From positions 1-32,026 of the IMG/VR virus record IMGVR_UViG_3300021964_000287: DNA of 32,026 nt. One strand, 5' to 3'. A model generated the notes under the pieces. It was given only the letters and a program-made list of their open reading frames with translations. It searched no databases and was not told where the DNA came from. A program made the position numbers and the translations under genes. This DNA comes from a virus. Positions 23,221-30,092 of this stretch are shown in pieces. Positions within the stretch are counted from its first letter, which is position 1, and each line of letters starts with the position of its first letter.

Positions 23221-24574
23221 CTACCACCTCCTCAAAAAAATTATTATTGCTTATACGTCTAAATTTTCCAGTTGTTACGTTTTTATAATTGTGAGCTACA
23301 TCATTTTTTAGTAATTTCATCATATTTAAAAAATTTGTATCCGACATACTTCTGATATTGCTAATAGTATTAAAAAATCCTTGCACTCTTAATTTTAATG
23401 TATTTTGTTTGTTAAAACTTATATCCCAAAATTTATCAAATGTTTTAAAATCTAGTTTATGTAACTCTTCATATAAGCCTTTACATCCTACAGTAATAAA
23501 AGGTTTTTTAAAATACATAGGAAACATCTGTTTTTCATCTATATACCCATATCCGTACGGCTCCCCTCCAGGTATTAACGCAATATGACCTGTTTCATAA
23601 AGCCAAGGACCTGGTACTCCTCTGTCGTTTAAAGTATCAAGGTCTATGATATGTGGCCTACTGTATAAGACTTGTGTAATGCCAGACATTTCCTTTTCAG
23701 TTAATTTTTCTTTTTTTAAAAGGTCATGCATAGCAGTTGCCATTAGATTTGTATGATACGGATATTCCTCTTTAGTATCAGGGTTACTATATACCCTTGC
23801 TAAAAAACTAGGATTCATAGAATAATTTCTAGAATAAGTTACATCCTCTAATCTATTTCCTTTTTGCTCAATGTAATATGAGATTAAAAGTCTATGACTC
23901 CTGCAATTTCTCATAGTTAGTAGAAATTTATTTTTTAAATTTTTATACTCGTCTAACCCTTCTGGAGGTTCTATTTGATTTAAGTTTACATGAGTGTTTT
24001 TACTCAATATACTGGTAATATAATGTACTCTGTCTAAATACCATAGTTTATGTATTTTATGTACATTTTTACAATATTTTAAATGTTTATCATAATTTCC
24101 AAAAAAATCTTCTGTTTCTCCTGACCCACTAATTATAAATTGTGCATGAGGGAATAAACTTGACAACTTTACAAAATACATATTCGCATCAAAGAAATAT
24201 GGTTCAGTGCTTGTATAAACTAAAAATACTGTGTTAGGCAAATTATGGCCCACACATTCTGCTATCTTATCATCTATCAACTTACCAAAATCTGACAAGG
24301 TAAATTTTTCACCTGCAGATTCATAGGATAAAGGGAAACTTTGAAAGTCTATAGGAAATAAATTAATTGAATCTTTAGGGACATTGCCATCTAAATTATG
24401 TATTACATTAAATTTAAATTTTTCATTATCAATATTTCTACTATCATTTAATTGGCACAAGACTTCTAAAGGAAGTGGCTCTCTTCCTAACCATCCTATT
24501 TCATTATGCTTTCTTACTACCTCGTCTTCAAACTGAAAGCCGTTATGTAGATATACAATATTAATATTTTTCAT
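23207..24574 (-). CDS. Glycosyltransferase-like protein, 455 aa
   Basis: The C-terminal part (about 310-450) has the pattern of a fucosyltransferase-like group common in large viruses. Residues GYGYIDEKQMFPMYFKKPFI are followed by a V-G-x-x-G-L-Y-E-E-L turn, LDFKTFDKFWDISF, and a helical end with KNDVAHNYKN. Upstream, FLLTMRNCRSHRLLISYYIE is the usual entry to the nucleotide-binding half. The N-terminal ~200 residues are unassigned. The probable role is sugar transfer to a glycan or virion component, but no catalytic residue can be confirmed. The ATG lies 10 bases past the tRNA 3' end and its AAGGA overlaps the encoded CCA. It is probably co-transcribed with the tRNA and the aminotransferase. 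Confidence 0.5.
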   Translation of the reverse strand: MKNINIVYLHNGFQFEDEVVRKHNEIGWLGREPLPLEVLCQLNDSRNIDNEKFKFNVIHNLDGNVPKDSINLFPIDFQSFPLSYESAGEKFTLSDFGKLIDDKIAECVGHNLPNTVFLVYTSTEPYFFDANMYFVKLSSLFPHAQFIISGSGETEDFFGNYDKHLKYCKNVHKIHKLWYLDRVHYITSILSKNTHVNLNQIEPPEGLDEYKNLKNKFLLTMRNCRSHRLLISYYIEQKGNRLEDVTYSRNYSMNPSFLARVYSNPDTKEEYPYHTNLMATAMHDLLKKEKLTEKEMSGITQVLYSRPHIIDLDTLNDRGVPGPWLYETGHIALIPGGEPYGYGYIDEKQMFPMYFKKPFITVGCKGLYEELHKLDFKTFDKFWDISFNKQNTLKLRVQGFFNTISNIRSMSDTNFLNMMKLLKNDVAHNYKNVTTGKFRRISNNNFFEEVVDACN

Positions 24575-24583
24575 TTTAGTCCT

Positions 24584-24673
24584 TGGCGGAAAGGGAGGGA
24601 TTCGAACCCTCGGTACAGTTACCCGTACTCCTCCTTAGCAGGGAGACGCTTTAAGCCGCTCAGCCACCTTTCC
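24584..24673 (-). tRNA. tRNA-Ser (anticodon GCT), CCA encoded
   Basis: Minus-strand 90-base class II tRNA. Acceptor GGAAAGG/CCTTTCC, D arm GCTGAGCGGCTTAAAGC, anticodon loop CTGCTAA with GCT at 24639-24637, variable arm stem GTAC/GTAC, T arm GAGGG-TTCGAAT-CCCTC, discriminator G and encoded CCA (24586-24584). It reads AGC/AGT serine codons, which are frequent in these AT-rich genes. The T27-G43 pair is a wobble; all other stems are regular. Confidence 0.96.
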
Positions 24674-24680
24674 TAACCAG

Positions 24681-24688
24681 TATTTATT
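24681..24688 (-). promoter_or_regulatory. Late promoter octamer AATAAATA upstream of the tRNA
   Basis: AATAAATA ends 7 bases before the tRNA 5' end, so a late transcript would begin within about two bases of the mature tRNA. A TATAAT lies further upstream (24697-24692) but has no convincing -35 box. Confidence 0.6.
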
Positions 24689-24717
24689 AATATTATATGC
24701 TATGTTAATTTATTACT

Positions 24718-24725
24718 GATAAATA
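24718..24725 (+). promoter_or_regulatory. Late promoter octamer GATAAATA, leaderless spacing (radical SAM gene)
   Basis: GATAAATA, then AACTG, then ATG 24731. It is divergent from the tRNA octamer 29 bases away. Confidence 0.8.
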
Positions 24726-24730
24726 AACTG

Positions 24731-25867
24731 ATGTACACAAAACACATAAACAATATCCATGTAGAAGTCACAGATAGATGTAATGCAGAGTGTCCTGTTT
24801 GTCCAAGATCGCAGAGCGGCGGTGAAACATTTCCTTATGTAAAGGACCATGAATTATCTGTAGATTATTTTAAATTAATTGGTCATGAGTTTTTATCTCA
24901 AATAGGATTTTGGAACTTTTGTGGGGTAAAAGGAGATCCTGCATCAGCACAAGATTTATTTGAAATATTTGACTATATACTAGAATGTAATCCTGACACA
25001 GAAATTGTTGTTAGGACTAACGGTGGCGCCAGAAATGAAAAGTTTTGGAGTCGCATAGGTCAACTTTTTAAAGATACAAATTGTAGAATTATTTGGAGTG
25101 TAGATGGTTGGGAGGACACGAATCACATATATAGAAAAAATGTAAAATGGTCCAAACTATATAATAATATGATGTCCTATATAGAAACAGGAGCACAGTC
25201 TTTATGGGAATTTAATATTTTTGCTCATAATGAAAAAGATATTCCTCTTATTAAAAGTTTTTGTCATCAATATAATATTGAGTTTAGGCAACGAGAACCG
25301 TTTGGTTTTAAAAGAGTTGATAGGAAGGCAAGATATGATAAAGAAGAAGATGCCGTAAGTAGATTAAACAATAATAACCTAGTTGATATTAAAACTATTC
25401 CTGTATATGATAAAACAGGAGATGGCCTTACATCTAAACTTGCATACACTATAAAACCTGCCGGAGTCCCACAAGAAAATATAATTGATAATCACCCTAA
25501 TACAACTTCTATTAAAAATTATTTACCTGGTGTGTACGACTTAGATGCTTATACACCATTAAAAGGTACTAAAAAAATAGTTGACTGCCAATCTTTAAGA
25601 GATAAAAGCCAAGAAATATATTTAGACTCTAATGGTATGATTTTCCCTTGTTGCTATACTGCTGGTAAATTTCATATGGGAGACGAACAATTAAATAGTA
25701 TGTATAGGCCTTATAAGAAAAATTTAAGAGTTACAGAATCTAATAACATATACGATATTTTAAACTTAGACCTATTTAAAAAAGTAATGCCAGACGGAAT
25801 GAATGGTAAGTTAGACGACGATATAGGCTACTGTGTTACTTGTGTACAACATTGTAAGGCATTTTAA
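24731..25867 (+). CDS. Radical SAM enzyme with cysteine-rich (SPASM-like) C-terminus
   Basis: 378 aa. The radical SAM cluster motif C17-xxx-C21-xx-C24 (DRCNAECPVCPR) follows an N-terminal HVEVT strand, and the barrel continues with IVVRTNGG and IIWSVDGWED. The C-terminal part has C286, IYLDSNGMIFPCCYTAG (C307, C308) and C368-xx-C371-xxx-C375, the arrangement of a SPASM or twitch auxiliary iron-sulfur domain. Such enzymes modify peptides, sugars or small molecules by radical chemistry; no peptide substrate gene is apparent nearby. The start is fixed by the octamer at 5 bases; there is no Shine-Dalgarno. It heads the rightward operon but is separated from gp14 by that gene's own late promoter. 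Confidence 0.88.
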   Translation: MYTKHINNIHVEVTDRCNAECPVCPRSQSGGETFPYVKDHELSVDYFKLIGHEFLSQIGFWNFCGVKGDPASAQDLFEIFDYILECNPDTEIVVRTNGGARNEKFWSRIGQLFKDTNCRIIWSVDGWEDTNHIYRKNVKWSKLYNNMMSYIETGAQSLWEFNIFAHNEKDIPLIKSFCHQYNIEFRQREPFGFKRVDRKARYDKEEDAVSRLNNNNLVDIKTIPVYDKTGDGLTSKLAYTIKPAGVPQENIIDNHPNTTSIKNYLPGVYDLDAYTPLKGTKKIVDCQSLRDKSQEIYLDSNGMIFPCCYTAGKFHMGDEQLNSMYRPYKKNLRVTESNNIYDILNLDLFKKVMPDGMNGKLDDDIGYCVTCVQHCKAF

Positions 25868-25880
25868 GTTTCTTAAAACC

Positions 25881-25888
25881 GATAAATA
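25881..25888 (+). promoter_or_regulatory. Late promoter octamer GATAAATA, leaderless spacing (gp14)
   Basis: GATAAATA, then GTAGC, then the gp14 ATG at 25894. It probably drives gp14, the 111-aa gene, gp15 and the Nudix gene. Confidence 0.82.
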
Positions 25889-25893
25889 GTAGC

Positions 25894-26964
25894 ATGCCAA
25901 GATTAAGTTTATGGAATCCGACTAAAACAAATGACTATAGTTTCATTGATAGAGTCGTGGGCGAACATATTTTCGCAGGTGGAACTGGAGTACATATACA
26001 CAAATATATGGGTATCCAGGACACACCTAACAGCAACGACCCTACCAGACCAAGTAGTGGCTCAGGAACTAACAATGAAGTATTCATACAGGATTTATTA
26101 TTTTTAGAAAATAGAGATAGAAAATACAGCGAAGACATTTATGAATTACGTGGTCAATATAACTTAGGAGATAATGATTCCTTTGATTTAACACAATTTG
26201 GAATGTTCTTAGCAAACGACACATTGTTTATGAACTTCCATACTGAAAGCATGGTAGATGCCGTAGGCAGACGTTTAATGCCAGGAGATGTTTTAGAACT
26301 TCCTCATTTACGTGATGATCTACTTTTAGGTAGTGATGAAGCAATAAACAGATTTTATGTTGTTACAGATGCTAGTAGGCCTGCAGAAGGATATGATCCA
26401 CGTTGGTGGTCACATCTTTGGAGAGTAAAACTAGGTCCTATAACAGATTCACAAGAATACAGAGACATACTGGGTACTGGCGAAGAAGAAGGCGATTTAA
26501 GAAACTTAATAAGCACCTATGCTAACGAAATAAAAATTAGTGATGCTATTTTAGAACAGGCAGAGCGTGATGTTCCGTTTGATTCACAATATAGAAAAAC
26601 TGGTCATCTTTACATGGATGATAGTGTACCAGATAAACCAGCACCTGGATTAGACTTTGGAGGTGCTGACGGAACTGTACCAAATGGTTCGAGCATAGTT
26701 GGTAGTGGTGCAACATTCCCAACAAGTGGTACTACTGACGGAGACTACTTTTTAAGAACTGACTTTTCACCTAATAGATTATTTAAAAAGTCAGGAACAC
26801 GTTGGCTAAATGTAGGTTCAGATATGACTGGTTCATGGAGTGCCGCAAATAGAATACTTAAAGGATTTATTAATAATGATTCAACATTTACAGATGACGA
26901 AGGAAATACTGTACAGGAAAAAGTAAATCTAAGCAAAATAGTGAAACCTAAAACGGACAATTAA
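25894..26964 (+). CDS. gp14: Neck protein gp14
   Basis: 356 aa; T4 gp14 is 256. MPRLSLWNPTKTNDYSFIDR, VVGEHIFAGGTGVHIHKYMG, then VFIQDLLFLENRDRKY and the tryptophan-rich DPRWWSHLWRVKLGPITDSQ are characteristic of the gp14 neck family that joins head and tail. Extra residues at the C-terminus (about 260-356) include GDYFLRTDFSPNRLFKKSG then TRWLNVG, the same short aromatic unit found in gp18 and gp15 here, probably a surface decoration. ATG follows the late octamer by 5 bases. The next gene starts one base past the stop. Confidence 0.9.
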   Translation: MPRLSLWNPTKTNDYSFIDRVVGEHIFAGGTGVHIHKYMGIQDTPNSNDPTRPSSGSGTNNEVFIQDLLFLENRDRKYSEDIYELRGQYNLGDNDSFDLTQFGMFLANDTLFMNFHTESMVDAVGRRLMPGDVLELPHLRDDLLLGSDEAINRFYVVTDASRPAEGYDPRWWSHLWRVKLGPITDSQEYRDILGTGEEEGDLRNLISTYANEIKISDAILEQAERDVPFDSQYRKTGHLYMDDSVPDKPAPGLDFGGADGTVPNGSSIVGSGATFPTSGTTDGDYFLRTDFSPNRLFKKSGTRWLNVGSDMTGSWSAANRILKGFINNDSTFTDDEGNTVQEKVNLSKIVKPKTDN

Positions 26965-26965
26965 G

Positions 26966-27301
26966 ATGAAATTTAAAGAAATTAAAATATTACATGAAAA
27001 CCAACAGGTAATAGATAAGTTAGAAGACAAAAAAACAAATTTAGAATTTGCATTGTCCTCTGCTAGAGATATTACCAAAACTATAAAATATGCAGATATG
27101 CATGTTGAAATTGTTTCTCAATTAGGTTCACTTGCTGAAGAGCATGGATTAGAATTAGATGAGTACCAGGAAAGACAAGTATATGAAGCAAAGAACAAAC
27201 TTGAAAGTGAAATATACGAATTAGAAGAAGTTTTTAAAGACGCAATTAGAGATGTAACAAACAAGATTGACGAACTTGAAACGGAGATGGAAGGCTACTA
27301 A
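26966..27301 (+). CDS. Coiled-coil protein of unknown function between gp14 and gp15, 111 aa
   Basis: Almost entirely helical and charged, with heptad-like runs (for example VIDKLEDKKTNLEFALSSAR and YEAKNKLESEIYELEEVFKD), ending in a further amphipathic helix. No known domain. It is tightly spaced with gp14 (1 base) and gp15 (1 base), so it is made with the neck and sheath-terminator proteins. An assembly factor or small structural protein is possible, without direct evidence. Confidence 0.75.
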   Translation: MKFKEIKILHENQQVIDKLEDKKTNLEFALSSARDITKTIKYADMHVEIVSQLGSLAEEHGLELDEYQERQVYEAKNKLESEIYELEEVFKDAIRDVTNKIDELETEMEGY

Positions 27302-27302
27302 A

Positions 27303-28655
27303 ATGGCAGGCAAGAACTTAGATTACTGGTATGATGAACAGATAAAACGATATCTTATTCAGATTATCAGATTATTCTCAAATTTTCAGACAAGAGAATA
27401 CACAAAAAAAGGTGTAAAATATAATCGTGTGCCTGCAAGATATGGCGATATGAATAGAATGGTTGCAAGTATCTTGCGTAATAACTCAGAAAACATTATT
27501 AATAGTGCACCTTTTATAAGTGTGACTGTTCAGAGTTTACAACCAGCAAGAGATAGAACACATGAACCATTTTTAGTTGATACAACACAGGTAGCAGAAA
27601 GAGAGTTTAATAAAGAAACTCAAATATACGAAAATAGGCAAGGCAATTTATACACCACACAGAGATATATGCCTGTTCCATATAACTTAACAATACAGAT
27701 GGATTTATGGTCCAATAATACCGATACTAAACTACAGGTATTAGAGCAGATCCTTGTATTATTTAATCCTAGTATACAGTTACAGTCTAACAGCAATCCT
27801 TTAGATTGGACTAGTGTTTTTGAAGTAGAACTAACTGATATTACTTGGAGTAACAGAAGTGTTCCAGTGGGAACAGACGAATCAATAGATATTTCAACAT
27901 TAACATTTAGTTCTCCTATATGGATCTCGCCTCCAGCAAAAGTTAAAAAACAATCCATCATACAACGAATCATAGCAAATATTCATAGTGTTAGTAGTAT
28001 TGCTGATTTAGGCTATGATGAAGACTATGCTGACTTTTTTGGAGACATTGAAGATACCGCAGAAGTTGTTGTAACACCTGGAATGTATAGTGTACGCATT
28101 AGCGGAGCATCAGCAGTATTATTAAATGAACAAGGTGTTGCTGTGCCCTGGACAGATATAACTGAAATGCAAGGTAGTATAAGATCGACCAGTTTATTAA
28201 AGTTAAATACCAGTGATGATACAAATAATTTTCTAGGAGAAGTTATTGGTACTATTATAACTGATACCACAACTCCGTCTAATTTAATTTTTAATTTAGA
28301 TACAGATACTCTGCCAACAGATACAATTAATGATGTAGACAAAATAATAGATCCCAGAGAAAACTATCCAGGAGATGGCACACTAGCGGCGGCAGTAAGT
28401 GGGCAAAGATATTTAATCACAGAACAAATCACAACCAGTGGCTATCCAAACTGGAACATAGATGCTAATGAAAATGACATTATCGAATATAACGGAAGTG
28501 CATGGGTAGTATCTTTCGATGGAGCATCACAATCAGGCAATACACACTATATGCACAATACATTTACATCCAAACAATATCAGTGGACAGGAACTCAATG
28601 GATAAGTAGTTATGAGGGAGAGTACAAACCAGGATATTGGAGACTTGTTTTATAA
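27303..28655 (+). CDS. gp15: Tail sheath stabiliser/terminator gp15
   Basis: 450 aa; T4 gp15 is 272. The N-terminal ~240 residues follow the gp15 layout: DEQIKRYLIQIIRLFSNFQT, YNRVPARYGDMNRMVASIL, MPVPYNLTIQMDLWSNNTD, VLEQILVLFNPSIQL and a tryptophan-containing close FSSPIWISPP. The protein caps the sheath and tube and meets the neck. The C-terminal extension ends in a module (about 365-450, GQRYLITEQITTSG, then IIEYNGSAWVVSF and QYQWTGTQWISSYEGEY) that looks like the DUF2793 type found on phage tails. I start at 27303, one base past the preceding stop with AAGG upstream; a longer frame from 27267 would overlap that gene. Confidence 0.85.
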   Translation: MAGKNLDYWYDEQIKRYLIQIIRLFSNFQTREYTKKGVKYNRVPARYGDMNRMVASILRNNSENIINSAPFISVTVQSLQPARDRTHEPFLVDTTQVAEREFNKETQIYENRQGNLYTTQRYMPVPYNLTIQMDLWSNNTDTKLQVLEQILVLFNPSIQLQSNSNPLDWTSVFEVELTDITWSNRSVPVGTDESIDISTLTFSSPIWISPPAKVKKQSIIQRIIANIHSVSSIADLGYDEDYADFFGDIEDTAEVVVTPGMYSVRISGASAVLLNEQGVAVPWTDITEMQGSIRSTSLLKLNTSDDTNNFLGEVIGTIITDTTTPSNLIFNLDTDTLPTDTINDVDKIIDPRENYPGDGTLAAAVSGQRYLITEQITTSGYPNWNIDANENDIIEYNGSAWVVSFDGASQSGNTHYMHNTFTSKQYQWTGTQWISSYEGEYKPGYWRLVL

Positions 28656-29084
28656 ATGACCACTACAGCGGCAGGAGTAGTTTTCCTTGCCAAAGACACA
28701 GGCAGATGTATGTTGCAACTCAGAGAAGGCAACAAACGATTTAATCATACTTGGGGTTTTTGGGGAGGCATGATTGAGAAGGGAGAAACACCTTATCAGT
28801 GTATTACTAGAGAATTAGACGAAGAGATTGGGTTCGTTCCAGAACTACAGAAACTAAATCCTATAGATGTTTACCAGAGTAAAGACCAAAACTTCTACTA
28901 TTATAGTTTTGTATATGTGGTCGACAATGAGTTTCAACCTCCCAAACTTAATGGTGAGAGTGCCGGTTATGCCTGGGTAGATATAGGACAATGGCCTAAG
29001 CCATTACACAATGGTGCTAAAATTACCTTAACTAAAAATCGTGGCACAGAAAAACTACATACTATACTTAAAATAAATTCCTGA
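28656..29084 (+). CDS. Nudix hydrolase
   Basis: 142 aa with a perfect Nudix box at 38-60: G-x5-E-x7-REL-D-EE-I-GF (starting GMIEKGE, ending RELDEEIGF), which binds the metal and hydrolyses nucleoside diphosphates linked to another group. Flanking strands GVVFLAK and the C-terminal AGYAWVDIGQWPKP complete the fold. The substrate (oxidised nucleotides, ADP-ribose, dinucleoside polyphosphates, NADH or capped RNA) cannot be told from the box. The ATG directly follows the gp15 stop; GGAG is about 13 bases upstream, so coupling is likely. Its stop TGA shares two bases with the next late promoter. Confidence 0.93.
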   Translation: MTTTAAGVVFLAKDTGRCMLQLREGNKRFNHTWGFWGGMIEKGETPYQCITRELDEEIGFVPELQKLNPIDVYQSKDQNFYYYSFVYVVDNEFQPPKLNGESAGYAWVDIGQWPKPLHNGAKITLTKNRGTEKLHTILKINS

Positions 29085-29090
29085 TAAATA
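29083..29090 (+). promoter_or_regulatory. Late promoter octamer GATAAATA, leaderless spacing (210-aa gene)
   Basis: GATAAATA, then TAAGT, then ATG 29096. The first two bases of the octamer are the last two of the Nudix stop codon TGA. Confidence 0.8.
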
Positions 29091-29095
29091 TAAGT

Positions 29096-29728
29096 ATGAG
29101 CAAAGGCGAAATAATCGATTTTGTACTTTTGCGGATAACCACCGAACTAGACAAGTTTCAAAGACATAAAACAATTCCACATACACTACTAGAAGGGGCA
29201 ATAGAAATAGATGAAATACAACACGTCTATTATGATCAGTTATCTCCAAAATATCAAAAAATATTTAAAAAACTTTTAAAACAGTATCATCAGAATATTG
29301 GCAAAAATGTCGAGTCTTTAAAAAAAGCAATGAAAAAAGATTATGCTAGAGTTGTAAGGAACATGGCAACTGAACACGATAGTTTTAGATTTAAACAAAT
29401 TATGAACTCCTATAGACCAGGCATCAATCCTGTAAGAGCTATGTACTACCAGACCAGAGATGTGGCCAGAAGATATAATATTGAACACCCATACCATTAT
29501 TGGTTAATGGATCTAGTGACAGATCTGGAATTTAATAATATAATTTTAGATGCTTTAAAAAAAGATGTAAATAAACTTGAACGTATAATTAAAAGATATT
29601 ATTTTCCACTTATAGAACACAATGACGGTATTCCATTAGAATTGTTCCATGCTAAACAGCAATTGAAAGATTTTAAACATTATTATTTGTTTTTTAGAGG
29701 ATTAAAGGATTGGCAGGAAGATGCTTAA
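29096..29728 (+). CDS. Unknown late protein, 210 aa
   Basis: Not recognised. It is basic, helical and rich in Lys, Tyr and His (segments such as YQKIFKKLLKQYHQNIGKNV and HPYHYWLMDLVTDLEFNNI), with no membrane helix or catalytic motif that I can name. Its late leaderless start and place after neck and tail genes suggest a structural or assembly role. It ends tail to tail with the 119-aa gene, with no gap between the two stop codons and no visible terminator. Confidence 0.72.
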   Translation: MSKGEIIDFVLLRITTELDKFQRHKTIPHTLLEGAIEIDEIQHVYYDQLSPKYQKIFKKLLKQYHQNIGKNVESLKKAMKKDYARVVRNMATEHDSFRFKQIMNSYRPGINPVRAMYYQTRDVARRYNIEHPYHYWLMDLVTDLEFNNIILDALKKDVNKLERIIKRYYFPLIEHNDGIPLELFHAKQQLKDFKHYYLFFRGLKDWQEDA

Positions 29729-30088
29729 TTAATATATTTTTCTTATCTGGTAGTCAAAAGGTTCCACAGTTCTAATCTCAAATGCTCTTCCATCCATATC
29801 TTTTCCTTTAATATGCTTTGGAGTTTTCTTAGAAATTTTCTTTAAAAGATACCTTTTATTTGATCTTGTAGTAGTTATATTTCCGTCTTTGTCTCTGACA
29901 GAATCTTTTAAGTACCATACAGTTAATTCATATTCTTCATATATTATTTTAAACCAAAGTCTTAGGATTGCTTTCCATACTTTAAACAATAATTCTGCTG
30001 TAAATTTTACTGCAACTTTAGTTTTTTGCCATAACCATACTGATGATGTTTTAATTTTTTGTGATATATTGTGTAAAAAGTTTTTCAT
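29729..30088 (-). CDS. Conserved small phage protein of unknown function, 119 aa
   Basis: The first ~50 residues form an amphipathic or membrane-associated helix rich in Lys, Trp and Phe (VKFTAELLFKVWKAILRLW is part of it). The rest is a small beta-rich domain (YELTVWYLKDSVRDKDGN ... RAFEIRTVEPFDYQIRKIY). The latter half looks familiar from marine T4-like phage genomes, but I know no function. ATG at 30088 lies 5 bases after an ACTAAATA octamer that is formed by the last codons of the cyclase gene. Confidence 0.72.
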   Translation of the reverse strand: MKNFLHNISQKIKTSSVWLWQKTKVAVKFTAELLFKVWKAILRLWFKIIYEEYELTVWYLKDSVRDKDGNITTTRSNKRYLLKKISKKTPKHIKGKDMDGRAFEIRTVEPFDYQIRKIY

Positions 30089-30092
30089 ACTA

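Noticed and set aside
24692-24697. TATAAT upstream of the tRNA as a sigma70 promoter
   Set aside because: No acceptable -35 box at 16-18 bp; the late octamer nearer the tRNA explains transcription better.
27267-27302. Longer N-terminus for gp15
   Set aside because: The added residues come from the end of the 111-aa gene in another frame; ATG 27303 directly follows that stop with AAGG in place.
27620-28342. Minus-strand frames of 105-117 codons within gp15
   Set aside because: They are antisense to a recognisable structural gene and have no start signals or promoter octamer at the right distance.
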